Part shown: positions 1 through 8,236 of the stretch, piece by piece
Position numbering within the stretch: the first letter of the stretch is position 1
Layout of the letters: each line of letters starts with the position of its first letter
NCBI GenBank assembly: GCA_026702755.1
Contig: JAPPBX010000095.1
Span: 30,157 to 94,156, forward strand
Length of the DNA: 64,000 bases
From: Candidatus Poribacteria bacterium
Lineage (GTDB): Bacteria; Poribacteria; WGA-4E; WGA-3G
Direction of reading: 5' to 3'
Program-made: the position numbers and the translations under genes
Notes under the pieces: generated by a model
Told to the model about the DNA's origin: nothing
Seen by the model: only the letters and a program-made list of their open reading frames with translations
Databases searched by the model: none

Positions 1-299
1 GTCTGCCCGATCGTGAGTATCGTCCATCTCCCAATCGTGCCTTATCGGGCCAACGCGGACTTCATTGGCCACCACAACCCTCCACCGGACGTTGAATAGT
101 CTCCCCAAAAGTAGGTGCGGTTTTGCGGCGGACTCGCTCAAATGCGATCTGCATTCCTAACCGCACCTCTCAATTTGTGTCCTCCCACTCTCCGCTTAAA
201 TCCTTGATTCAGATAACAAATATTTCCCGATTGAAATCATTGAATTTCTATGCCAAGTGTGATATGATTTTAATGAGGATAAGGATTCGGAGAAGACTC
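1..299. other. left-edge intergenic stretch with a palindromic repeat
   Basis: No gene is supported here. It contains one member of a palindromic family: GGTGCGGTT at 114-122 pairs with AACCGCACC at 159-167. On the minus strand, positions 1 to about 155 stay open, so the 5' part of a leftward gene outside the window is possible. No convincing start codon with a ribosome binding site was found. Confidence 0.4.
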
Positions 300-2060
300 A
301 TGAATTTCAGGAATGAAGATATTAAACGTCAAATACGTTTAGGCGAAGACAGTTACTGGGAATTCAAGGAAATTGCATTCGTGGGAAACGTTCCCAAGAG
401 TCCCCGTCGTGACGATCTGGCGGATGAACTTGCCGCTTTTGCTAACACGGATGGCGGTGTGTTGCTGTGTGGTGTGACAGACAGTGGAGATGTCCAAGGT
501 ATGTCCCGCAAGCAAATGGATGCCTTGGAGCGACTCTTGACTGAGATTTACACCGATGCGATTAAACCTCCGGTTCGACCTACCATTCTTCGCAAGGAAA
601 TAAAGGAAGGCAAACCGTTTTTACTCGTTGAAATACCGCAGGGTTATGCGTTACACAATAGTCCTGGTGGCAGTTATCATAGGGTGGGTAGTACGAAACG
701 CCAGATGACAACAGATGAGCAGCTACGTCTCGCGCAGCGGCGTGGGCAGGCACGCTTCCTCTGGTTTGACAAACAACCGGTATCAGGAACAGGTTTTGGA
801 TCATTAGATGAATCCCTTTGGAAATCGCTATTGAGTGCCGAAGGTGCTACTGCTCCTGAATTGGCATTGGAAAAAATGGGGCTTCTAACCAGCGACGAAA
901 ATGGAACTCTGCGCGCTACCGTAGCAGGTGTCCTTTTGTGCACCCGTTCTCCTGAAGAATGGCTACCGAACGCCTGTATCTCCTCAACCTGTTACCGAGG
1001 CACAGATCGTGCATCAGGACAGATAGATGCCCAGACAATTACCGGTCCGCTGAACCAACAAATTGCTGAGGCGGTTGCCTTTGCCGTGCGTAATATGCGC
1101 GTCGGTGCCTACAAGAATCCGGCTCGTACGGACTTACCCCAATACAGCGAAAGAGCACTGTTTGAAGCTATTGTCAACGCTGTTGTCCACCGCGACTATG
1201 CCATTTCCAGCAGTCGAATTCGGCTCTCAATGTTCGCTGACCGCATTGAAATAAATTCGCCCGGCGGTTTACCCAATAATCTGACAATTGATAGCATGGC
1301 TGTCCGCCAGTCAACACGAAACGAGGCACTTGCCTCAATACTCGGACGAATACCTGTTGAAAGCATCAGGGGTTCGGGGGAACGGCAATTCTTCATGGAG
1401 CGGCGAGGAGATGGTGTACCAACGATCTTTCGTGAAACGGAGGCTCTGAGTGGGAAAGCTCCAGAGTATCAACTTATTGATAATTCAGAACTTGTTCTTA
1501 CAATCCCAGCTGCTGATACAGATCTTACACCTGCAACTGCTGGCATTCTTGTCCATTATAGTAGCAATCCGCTGTCTGGAGTTGAACTATTAATGCTATT
1601 CCCAAATAAAACGTGGAAAAGGGCAACCACCGACGAGAATGGGTACGCACAAGTTGATCTGCACACAACGCACCTTCCAATGACGGTGTTTGCAGCCGCC
1701 CCCGGTTTTGCTGCACACCTTGAGAATAACTGGGTGCCAGCGAAAGGAGGACTTGCACTTGAAATGCAGAGCCTCCAAGATGGCGGATCCGTAATTTTTT
1801 CTAATGCAACAGGTAACATCCCGGGCTTGTCCGGGCATTTAAATCCGATTCGCGACACTCAAGATCGAACCTATCTCTACGCTTCCAATATCGCCATAAA
1901 CGCAGGACAGCAGCAACCGGTTCATTTCATTCTTGGAGAGGATTTGCATCTTACTGATACAGATGGCAAAGAATTGATGGTGCGCGTCATTGCTATCATG
2001 GGCAAATCGGCACTGCTGGAATATCGACCTTATTCTAAAGGAGCCAAAGGACACGCTTGA
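300..2060 (+). CDS. AlbA_2 (Schlafen-like) DNA-binding domain / GHKL ATPase transcriptional regulator-like protein
   Basis: A 586-residue cytoplasmic protein. The N-terminus has the AlbA_2/Schlafen-type domain (E-F-K-E near residue 20, then the A-N-T-D-G-G-V-L-L-C-G-V block). The middle carries a HATPase_c_4-like region with E-A-I-V-N-A-V-V-H-R-D-Y, S-P-G-G-L-P and a G-S-G-E-R box. Proteins of this architecture are usually annotated as ATP-dependent helicases or transcriptional regulators, but the role is seldom proven. The last ~140 residues match no family I recognise. The frame is open from 123, but the ATG at 300 is chosen because GGAG lies seven bases upstream and the protein upstream of it is arginine-rich and unlike a domain. 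No partner gene adjoins it. Confidence 0.8.
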   Translation: MNFRNEDIKRQIRLGEDSYWEFKEIAFVGNVPKSPRRDDLADELAAFANTDGGVLLCGVTDSGDVQGMSRKQMDALERLLTEIYTDAIKPPVRPTILRKEIKEGKPFLLVEIPQGYALHNSPGGSYHRVGSTKRQMTTDEQLRLAQRRGQARFLWFDKQPVSGTGFGSLDESLWKSLLSAEGATAPELALEKMGLLTSDENGTLRATVAGVLLCTRSPEEWLPNACISSTCYRGTDRASGQIDAQTITGPLNQQIAEAVAFAVRNMRVGAYKNPARTDLPQYSERALFEAIVNAVVHRDYAISSSRIRLSMFADRIEINSPGGLPNNLTIDSMAVRQSTRNEALASILGRIPVESIRGSGERQFFMERRGDGVPTIFRETEALSGKAPEYQLIDNSELVLTIPAADTDLTPATAGILVHYSSNPLSGVELLMLFPNKTWKRATTDENGYAQVDLHTTHLPMTVFAAAPGFAAHLENNWVPAKGGLALEMQSLQDGGSVIFSNATGNIPGLSGHLNPIRDTQDRTYLYASNIAINAGQQQPVHFILGEDLHLTDTDGKELMVRVIAIMGKSALLEYRPYSKGAKGHA

Positions 2061-2099
2061 TGTTAACGATTTTTGTTTCTATCCAACAGATATTGCATA

Positions 2100-2128
2100 T
2101 TCCCAAAAATGGATAGTTCCCAAAAATG
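2100..2128. repeat. direct repeat upstream of the STAS promoter, possible operator
   Basis: TTCCCAAAAATG occurs at 2100-2111 and again at 2117-2128, a spacing of 17 bp. The second copy ends 11 bp before the -35 box of the STAS gene promoter. The position suits an activator or repressor site, but only the repeat itself is seen. Confidence 0.4.
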
Positions 2129-2139
2129 CACTAAAAATC

Positions 2140-2168
2140 TTGACAAAGTTTTTAAAAGCAACTATATT
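2140..2168 (+). promoter_or_regulatory. sigma-70-type promoter for the STAS gene
   Basis: TTGACA (2140-2145), a 17-base spacer and TATATT (2163-2168). It lies about 80 bases before the STAS start codon and within the only gap between the two genes. Confidence 0.7.
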
Positions 2169-2250
2169 AACATATTGGAAATTTCTTCGTTAGGGCATAT
2201 TTATAAGCCCGTATTGATTCTTAACGCGAACAATTAAGAAAGGAAAATAG

Positions 2251-2604
2251 ATGTTAGCAGAAATACGTCAAAGAGAAGGGGTTATTGTTATTCGACCCAC
2301 CGGCCGCATGATCGGTGCGGCAAATGCTGAAATTAGAGAACAAATTAATGAAGAATTGGAAGAGCATTTTGACTCTCCAAAGGTTATCTTTAACCTTGAG
2401 AATGTTACCCGCATGGATAGTAGTGGTCTCGGTACGTTGGTCTCTGTAAACGTGACTGTTTCCCGCAAAGGTGGACGTACTGCGCTCGTCAATGCAGGCG
2501 CGCACATTCGTAACCTTCTCATCCTCGGCCGCTTAATGAGCGTTTTTGAGAATTACAACAGTGAAGAAGAGGGAATCCTCGCCCTAACCTCTGAAGAGAG
2601 TTAG
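2251..2604 (+). CDS. STAS-domain anti-sigma factor antagonist
   Basis: A 117-residue single STAS domain, the normal length for SpoIIAA/RsbV-type proteins. The motif M-D-S-S-G-L-G-T-L places serines at residues 57 and 58, where SpoIIAA is phosphorylated by its cognate anti-sigma kinase (family knowledge). In its dephosphorylated form such a protein binds the anti-sigma factor and frees sigma. AAGAAAGGAAA precedes the ATG. No anti-sigma kinase or PP2C phosphatase gene is next to it, so it is an orphan in this window. It has its own promoter (2140-2168), and a long hairpin follows (2616-2670), which suggests a monocistronic unit. The adjacent AlbA_2/ATPase protein is not a typical RsbW kinase. 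Confidence 0.9.
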   Translation: MLAEIRQREGVIVIRPTGRMIGAANAEIREQINEELEEHFDSPKVIFNLENVTRMDSSGLGTLVSVNVTVSRKGGRTALVNAGAHIRNLLILGRLMSVFENYNSEEEGILALTSEES

Positions 2605-2615
2605 TGGAAACAGTG

Positions 2616-2670
2616 GAGCCATTTAGTTTCTCTTGATGCGACGATAAGCGCAATCAAAGTTAAATGGCTC
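2616..2670 (+). terminator. long hairpin after the STAS gene
   Basis: GAGCCATTTA (2616-2625) pairs with TAAATGGCTC (2661-2670). An inner stem is formed by CTTGATGCG and CGCAATCAAAG with one bulge. There is no T-run, so it may act as an mRNA-stabilising or weak terminator structure. Confidence 0.45.
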
Positions 2671-2743
2671 TGATAGGCAAAGTGATTCCCCTTCGCGCTT
2701 AGGAAAGTTTCCAAGAGGAACCAAAATACAAAAAAGGAGATTT

Positions 2744-3898
2744 ATGGCAAATCAAGATCTTCCGACGCTCACTGTCGATGCCGGTTCCCACGACCGAGAC
2801 GGATGTCCGGTTAGTGTTAGCCTTGAGCATCCCGGCGTGAGTCAACTTCACGATCATGCCGTCATCTTGACAGATGTTGCGTCCGGTGATGTCATCTCAG
2901 CGCAATGTTACGCTGGCGAAGATGGCACTACGACTTTAACTTGGATACTTGATGGACTTGCTGCCGGTGACACACGCACCTATACCCTTTCGGAGGGAAG
3001 CGTCGCTGGAGAGACAGGTGTTCAGTTAAAAGACGACACCGAAACGATCGTTGTCACGCTTAATGACCGGCACTTCACAACATTTCGCTATGCTAAAACA
3101 CAGTTCCGCCCCTATTTCTTTCCCGTTCACGGGCCCAATGGACGCGAAGTAACACGTGGTGAAACAAGCGAGATCTCAACAGACCACGTTCATCATCGCT
3201 CTCTCTATGTCGCTTATGGTGAAGTCAACGATGTTGACCTGTGGGGTGAAGGCGGTAATTCAGGAAAAGTTGTGCCGCAAAACTTCACACAAAAACAGGG
3301 CGGAGCTGTTGTCGGTAGAATTTACACCGAAAATAGTTGGCAGACACAGGCAGGGGACGTATTGATGACGGACAACCAAAACTTCCGCATTTACAACCTA
3401 CCTGAGGATGCTACAATTCTTGACTTAGATCTGCGTTTTATCGCTTCCACTGGGGATGTTCATTTCGGAGACACCAAGGAGGGCGGTATTATCACAGTTC
3501 GGGTGCATCCGTCAATGAACGCTTCAGATGGCGGAAAGATAGAGAACGCTTTCGGTGGTATCAATCAGCCGGAAACTTGGGGTAAACGTGCGAACTGGTG
3601 CGATTATTCCGGTGTTGTTGACGGAACACCAGTCGGCATTGCTGTGTTCGATCATATTGTCAATCCACGCTATCCGACGTATTGGCACGTGCGTAACTAC
3701 GGGTTAATGGGAACCAACATTTTCGGGGGTGGCACCTTTGAAAGCGACCCTTCTAAAGACGGTTCCTACACACTTAAGCAGGGCGAAGAGATGCACTTCC
3801 GCTTCCGTGTCCTTATCCACGCTGGCGATGCAACCCATGGAAAAGTAGCACAGAAATATCACGATTTCATTAACCCACCTGCCGTTGAAATCTCCTAA
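2744..3898 (+). CDS. DUF6807 (PmoA-like) family protein
   Basis: A 384-residue protein without a signal peptide, with a clear AAAAAAGGAG site seven bases before the ATG. The block Y-F-F-P-V-H-G-P-N-G followed by D-H-V-H-H-R-S-L-Y-V-A-Y-G is the signature of the DUF6807 family, commonly labelled 'PmoA family' in databases. The fold is predicted to be a beta sandwich and the histidine cluster suggests a metal or sugar site; the biochemical role is unknown. Such genes are frequent beside Gfo/Idh dehydrogenases in Planctomycetes-like genomes, as here (next gene 4022-5089), which suggests carbohydrate-derivative catabolism by association only. Confidence 0.8.
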   Translation: MANQDLPTLTVDAGSHDRDGCPVSVSLEHPGVSQLHDHAVILTDVASGDVISAQCYAGEDGTTTLTWILDGLAAGDTRTYTLSEGSVAGETGVQLKDDTETIVVTLNDRHFTTFRYAKTQFRPYFFPVHGPNGREVTRGETSEISTDHVHHRSLYVAYGEVNDVDLWGEGGNSGKVVPQNFTQKQGGAVVGRIYTENSWQTQAGDVLMTDNQNFRIYNLPEDATILDLDLRFIASTGDVHFGDTKEGGIITVRVHPSMNASDGGKIENAFGGINQPETWGKRANWCDYSGVVDGTPVGIAVFDHIVNPRYPTYWHVRNYGLMGTNIFGGGTFESDPSKDGSYTLKQGEEMHFRFRVLIHAGDATHGKVAQKYHDFINPPAVEIS

Positions 3899-3904
3899 CC
3901 CTCC

Positions 3905-4010
3905 TAATAGTCGGTCAGTGGTTAGTAGAACGTGTGGCAGTTGCGAACGTTTCTAACTGACACAAGCGAGTTGCTGATAACTGACAACTGATAACTGATA
4001 GCCATTAAAG
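3905..4010. repeat. CAGTTATCAGT-type intergenic repeat
   Basis: Degenerate, inverted copies of GTCAGTTATCAGT lie here: GTCGGTCAGTGGTTAG on the left, and GCTGATAACTGACAACTGAT on the right. It belongs to the same family as copies near 17176, 37797, 38481, 45576 and 46822. It ends about ten bases before the AGGAG of the next gene. Confidence 0.65.
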
Positions 4011-4021
4011 GAGATTCACAA

Positions 4022-5089
4022 ATGCCAATTCCTACGATTCATGTTGGATGCACCCATTTCGCGCACGGTCGCTTGCAAGCACAGGTCAATTCGCACGGGT
4101 TAGAACCTGTCGCGTGTGTGGACATCAATCTTGAAGAGGCACGGGCAGGTGTCGCATCAATCAACGGCGCGCCTGAAGGCTTGACAGAGCGTATCTACAC
4201 AACAATCACCGAGGCGAAAGAGAAACACGATGCACAGGCGTGTCTTATCTATGCGTCAACAACGGTTCACGCCAAGTTAATTGTCGAAAGTCTAAATCTC
4301 GGCATGCATACTCTCTGTGTTAAACCGATTGCAACGACCCAAGTAGAATTCCACGATATTATCCAGGCACACAAGGCGAACCCGGGTTTGATACTCGTCC
4401 AAGGACAGAACAAACGGTGGAACCCTGCCGCCGCAAAAATGCGGGAATGGCTCCGCGAAGATGGTGGTATTGGTGAAATGTTAGCTGGGGAGTGTCGATT
4501 CTGGATCCGCCAAAATTTATACACAGGTACTGATTCTCGGCAGCCAGACGCTTATGTTGATGGACTCTTCTTCCATGCTGGCACGAGTCATCAGTTGGAT
4601 CAGCTTGTCGCCGCGAAAGGGCTTCCGAAGTACGTCACAGCGCATGTTCACAACCGTCGCGATCCGGAACTTGGGCAAATCGAGGCTTGGGGGACAGCCG
4701 GGGGCAACGCCCTCATGGAATACGCAAACGGCGCGCCTTTTTCTTATGCCGGAACACGAGCGGGACATGCCGGTCCCTTCGGTTGGAGTGGAAGTTGGAG
4801 TTTCCACGGAGAGGATGGAGACCTCCGACGAGACGCGGGACACCTACAACTCTTCCGACTCGGCAAAACCATTGAAGATTTAAACCTCCAAGATTTACAC
4901 GCCGGTTTAATAGAAGATGATAGGCTTCAATTCGATGCCTTTGCACAGGCAATTGTCAACGGCACGGATCGAGATTGGATGCAAGACACAACCCTCGGCA
5001 CATGGATACTCATGGAAGCGTGCAACGAGTCGGCGCGAACGCACGAACGCGTTGATGCTGAAGCGTTTGCTAAGAAGATGCTTACCTAA
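4022..5089 (+). CDS. Gfo/Idh/MocA family NAD(P)-dependent oxidoreductase
   Basis: A 355-residue protein with an N-terminal dinucleotide-binding fold. V-D-I-N-L-E-E-A-R follows the second strand, and C-V-K-P-I-A-T-T stands at the position of the family's E-K-P motif, keeping the catalytic-region lysine and proline but with valine in place of glutamate. The C-terminal half is the usual substrate-binding beta sheet. Family members oxidise or reduce sugars, inositols and related polyols. The ATG follows AAAGGAG at normal spacing. It sits behind the DUF6807 gene, with one repeat element between, so co-expression is possible. The substrate cannot be inferred from the sequence. Confidence 0.85.
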   Translation: MPIPTIHVGCTHFAHGRLQAQVNSHGLEPVACVDINLEEARAGVASINGAPEGLTERIYTTITEAKEKHDAQACLIYASTTVHAKLIVESLNLGMHTLCVKPIATTQVEFHDIIQAHKANPGLILVQGQNKRWNPAAAKMREWLREDGGIGEMLAGECRFWIRQNLYTGTDSRQPDAYVDGLFFHAGTSHQLDQLVAAKGLPKYVTAHVHNRRDPELGQIEAWGTAGGNALMEYANGAPFSYAGTRAGHAGPFGWSGSWSFHGEDGDLRRDAGHLQLFRLGKTIEDLNLQDLHAGLIEDDRLQFDAFAQAIVNGTDRDWMQDTTLGTWILMEACNESARTHERVDAEAFAKKMLT

Positions 5090-5144
5090 GAGACGCAATT
5101 TTCAAACTCTTGAATTTGTCTCTTTCCTGTTTTAAAGAGAGTGC

Positions 5145-5250
5145 AGCCCGTAATGAAATAGAGGGGTTTTGCTTGGGTATTTTTTCAGATGTACGGGAAG
5201 GGACATCAAAGGTCAAATCCACCTGAACGAACCGCAAGGAAAATTAAAAA
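5145..5250 (+). repeat. dispersed ~106-bp leader repeat, copy A (before ggt)
   Basis: Begins AGCCCGTAATGAAATAG and ends AAGGAAAATTAAAAA directly against the ATG at 5251, so the element supplies the ribosome binding site. It matches copy C (26716-26822) with about 14 differences by hand count, and copy B (18733-18849) with an extra short insertion. An ATG within it (5153) is followed by AAA TAG, a two-codon reading frame. Confidence 0.85.
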
Positions 5251-6879
5251 ATGCAATCTCCACACGGCTCAGCGTTCCGTCCGTCTGTGATGGGCAGGAA
5301 CGGAATGGTTACATCAGGACACGTACTTGCTTCCCAAGCAGGTATTCAGACAATGATGGCAGGCGGCAACGCCGTTGATGCTGCCATCGCAACCGCTGTT
5401 GCCCTCGGTATGGTTGAACCTGCTGGCTCTGGACTCGGAGGCGACGGCTTTATCCTCATCTATTGGGCGGATACCGGGAAGGTCGAAGCGGTAAACGGAA
5501 CTGGACCCGCCCCGCGTGCTGCGACACGGGAAACCTATCTCAAAGATGGTGGAATCCCGATGAAAGGCATACGAAGTGTTTCGGTGCCAGGAATCGTTGA
5601 CGCATGGCTTCTCGCACACGAACGCTACGGCGCGCTCAAGTTAGAAGACGTTTTCGCGCCAGCAATTTCGCTCTGTGAGGACGGTTTTCCTGTCAGTCAT
5701 AGGCTCGCTGGTGGGCTTAGAGGTGAGAACGAACGTTTCGCCGCTGAACCGGACAGTCGTGCTATTTTCACAAACGATGGTGAACCGATCTCCGCTGGTC
5801 AGTTCATCGCCAACCCTAATCTCGGTACCACACTCCGAAAGATAGCAAAAGATGGCAGAGATATATTCTATAAAGGCGAGATTGCTAAGACTATTGGAGA
5901 GTTCAGCCGCGCCCACGATGGACTCTTGACCGCCGAAGACCTCGCTAATTACCACGCACACTGGGATGACCCGATACACGTCAACTACCGCGGTTACGAA
6001 GTCTATGAGATGCCACCCAATTCAAGTGGGCATATCTTGCTTCAAGAATTGAACATGGTTGAGTTATTTGATTTGCAAAGTTTGGGATGCAATACCGCCG
6101 AAAGTGTGCATCTGATGGTGGAAGCGAAAAAACTTGCCTTTGCTGATCGAGAGAAATATATGGCAGATCCAGAGTGGGTGGATGTTCCGATAGAAGGGAT
6201 GTTATCCAAATCTTACGCTGCTGAACAAGCAGAACGTATCGACTTGGATAAGGCAGCTTTTGATGTCCCTGCTGGCGGTCCAGAGGCACACGAAGATACA
6301 ACCTGCTTCTGCACCGCGGATCGCGCGGGCAACCTTGTCTGCGTGCTGCAGAGTATCCAATCCGGGTTCGGTTCCAGCTTAGTCGCGGGTGACACAGGTG
6401 TCCTTTTGAACAATCGTATGACCTATTGGCATCTGGAAGAGGACCATCCGAACTGTTTGATGCCGGGCAAACGTGTCCGCCACACCATGAATCCTGTCAT
6501 TGTTACAAAAGATGGTCGTCCCTTCTTAGCGTGCGGTACACCTGGGGCAGATACACAGGTCCAGACGAACCTGCAGCTCGTTACGCATATTGTTGACTTC
6601 GGAATGACACCACAAGAAGCGGTCTCCGCGCCACGTTGGCGCAGTTTACAGAACCCGATGGAATCGACTATCCCACACACTTGTTCCAATGATCTTCAGT
6701 TAGAAACCCGGTTCGCTTCTGATACACAGGAGGGGTTAGCGGAGAAAGGACATGCGCTTCAACTCGTTGGAGATTGGGGTGGTCCGGGGAGTGCTCAGGC
6801 GATTATGGTTCATCCCGAATCTGGCGCGCTCATTGGAGGTTCCGATCCAAGAACAGACGGGTACGCCGTCACTTTTTAG
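5251..6879 (+). CDS. ggt: gamma-glutamyltransferase (Ntn-hydrolase)
   Basis: A 542-residue protein of normal length for the family. It cleaves or transfers the gamma-glutamyl group of glutathione and related peptides after self-cleavage into two subunits. The processing site is E-D-T-T-C-F, with the expected nucleophile threonine near residue 350; the family consensus is T-T-H-x-S, so C-F replaces H-x-S. Downstream, G-F-G-S-S-L-V and G-V-L-L-N-N-R-M match conserved small-subunit blocks. The N-terminal A-G-G-N-A-V-D-A-A-I-A motif is intact. No signal peptide is visible, unlike most bacterial homologues, so a cytoplasmic place is suggested. Its leader is repeat copy A. Confidence 0.9.
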   Translation: MQSPHGSAFRPSVMGRNGMVTSGHVLASQAGIQTMMAGGNAVDAAIATAVALGMVEPAGSGLGGDGFILIYWADTGKVEAVNGTGPAPRAATRETYLKDGGIPMKGIRSVSVPGIVDAWLLAHERYGALKLEDVFAPAISLCEDGFPVSHRLAGGLRGENERFAAEPDSRAIFTNDGEPISAGQFIANPNLGTTLRKIAKDGRDIFYKGEIAKTIGEFSRAHDGLLTAEDLANYHAHWDDPIHVNYRGYEVYEMPPNSSGHILLQELNMVELFDLQSLGCNTAESVHLMVEAKKLAFADREKYMADPEWVDVPIEGMLSKSYAAEQAERIDLDKAAFDVPAGGPEAHEDTTCFCTADRAGNLVCVLQSIQSGFGSSLVAGDTGVLLNNRMTYWHLEEDHPNCLMPGKRVRHTMNPVIVTKDGRPFLACGTPGADTQVQTNLQLVTHIVDFGMTPQEAVSAPRWRSLQNPMESTIPHTCSNDLQLETRFASDTQEGLAEKGHALQLVGDWGGPGSAQAIMVHPESGALIGGSDPRTDGYAVTF

Positions 6880-7263
6880 ACACTAACTTTAGACAACAGA
6901 CAAGTCAACAGAAAGCCAATTCCGTATTACATTTTGCTGTTGTTATTTTCTTAATTCAAGTTGCTATCTTATGGAAAATAAGGGGCAGGATACCATAGAA
7001 TACCAGGATTAGAGGAAATTCCTTGTATTTTCAATCAAAAACGGTAGATGTTTGTCTAAAATGTTGCGAGTAACAGCTTGGGTTATTTAAGTTTAAATCT
7101 TGCCTGTCACAGGCTAAAATCCCTATGATATTGTTCTGCGGGTGCTTTACGACACGAATGTAATTGTTCCCAAGAACAAAACTTTAGGGTGACGATCTGC
7201 GTTAGGGATGCAAGGAAGAATTGAACGTCCCTAACTTAATCGATCCCCAATAGGAGAATTATC
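6880..7263. other. intergenic region with one hairpin
   Basis: No gene is supported in these 384 bases, which are A/T-rich. GTTAGGGA (7201-7208) pairs with TCCCTAAC (7228-7235) shortly before the next gene. A possible promoter TTGTTA/TATCTT at 6940-6970 has a 19-base spacer and is not convincing. Confidence 0.5.
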
Positions 7264-8118
7264 ATGAATAGCAGCATTATTGGAGTCGTCGTCCGTGCGA
7301 TTCTTGTAACGATCTTTTGTCTCGGAACACCATGGGTGTGGGCAGCTGATACTGTTCTCTTTGAAGAAGATTTTGAAGATGTAGCACTCGAATCCAGCAT
7401 AATGGAACAGGTTAAGGATGACAAAGTTTGGTCGGGTACACCACCTGACGGCTGGGAAATTACAAACGAGAACCCGAAGGACCTCGGTATGCCTGAATGG
7501 AGAACCTGGGCGATTGTTGACCTTGAGTGGTGGACACGAACAGCAGAAGACCAGAGGCGTAGTGAATTCACTGGGGTACACAATGATGGCAAAGGCATAG
7601 GTAAGGGAGCTGTTTCTGATCCTGATGAGTGGGATGATTGGGCCGGAAATGGCGATCCTGACGCGTTGAGTCGTTGGAATGGACACTTAATTACCCCACT
7701 CATTAAAATCAAGGGCGCAGCAGCAAAATCGCTTGTCTTAACATTGGATTCGAGTTGGCGACCTGAAGATACCCAAAATGGTGAGATAACAGTAAGTTTC
7801 GACGGTGGTGCGGAAGAACGAATCCTATTCTTCAAAAGTGTCGGTATCGACGCAGGCGCGCATACCCTTGTTACGATTCCTACCCTTAAGCTAAAAGAAG
7901 AAAAATTAAACGATGGGGAACAGATAAACGAAACGTTAGAAATCCCGATCGACAACCCCGCTGGTGCCACTGAGATGACTATTAGTTTCGGTGTCGTTGA
8001 CGCACAGAACGATTGGTGGTGGGCGATAGATAATATAAAGCTCATAAGCACTGCTTTTGATGTAGAACCGAGAGGTAAATTGGCAGTGAAATGGGGAGAA
8101 ATAAAGTTCTTACAATAG
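7264..8118 (+). CDS. secreted protein of unknown function with a KLAxxW C-terminus
   Basis: A 284-residue protein. A signal peptide ends near residue 28 (V-W-A-A-D), after which E-E-D-F-E-D opens a likely beta-sandwich (concanavalin-like) domain rich in tryptophan and aspartate. I do not recognise a precise family. The very last residues, V-E-P-R-G-K-L-A-V-K-W-G-E-I-K, resemble the end of another secreted protein at 11173-11895 (V-D-A-R-S-K-L-A-T-T-W-A-H-L-K). AATAGGAG precedes the ATG. A hairpin terminator follows (8179-8217), which suggests a single-gene transcript. The long minus-strand frame opposite is serine-rich and is taken to be a shadow. Confidence 0.75.
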   Translation: MNSSIIGVVVRAILVTIFCLGTPWVWAADTVLFEEDFEDVALESSIMEQVKDDKVWSGTPPDGWEITNENPKDLGMPEWRTWAIVDLEWWTRTAEDQRRSEFTGVHNDGKGIGKGAVSDPDEWDDWAGNGDPDALSRWNGHLITPLIKIKGAAAKSLVLTLDSSWRPEDTQNGEITVSFDGGAEERILFFKSVGIDAGAHTLVTIPTLKLKEEKLNDGEQINETLEIPIDNPAGATEMTISFGVVDAQNDWWWAIDNIKLISTAFDVEPRGKLAVKWGEIKFLQ

Positions 8119-8178
8119 ACGTTCTTTGCCGAATTGTGAAAATTCAGCACTGCTTACAATCCCGCAAAGATGATCCTA

Positions 8179-8217
8179 AAAAGAGTGATGTACTTCCCTC
8201 AAGTGTATCACTCTTTT
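8179..8217 (+). terminator. hairpin terminator
   Basis: AAAAGAGTGAT (8179-8189) pairs perfectly with ATCACTCTTTT (8207-8217) across a 17-base loop. The stem ends in T residues, as in a rho-independent terminator. It lies between the secreted protein and the epimerase gene. Confidence 0.75.
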
Positions 8218-8236
8218 ATGCCTTGGAGAAAAAGTC

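Noticed and set aside
1..155. A leftward gene fragment at the window edge
   Set aside because: The minus-strand frame is open, but part of it is a palindromic repeat, and no start codon with a ribosome site was found.
3905..4010. CRISPR-like array from recurring CAGTTATCAGT units
   Set aside because: The units are inverted, degenerate and without regular spacers; no cas genes are present. They are dispersed palindromic repeats.
7236..8150. A 304-codon open frame on the minus strand
   Set aside because: It lies opposite a gene with a signal peptide, ribosome site and terminator. The frame is serine/threonine-rich, without a domain, and its start has no ribosome site. Taken as a shadow.
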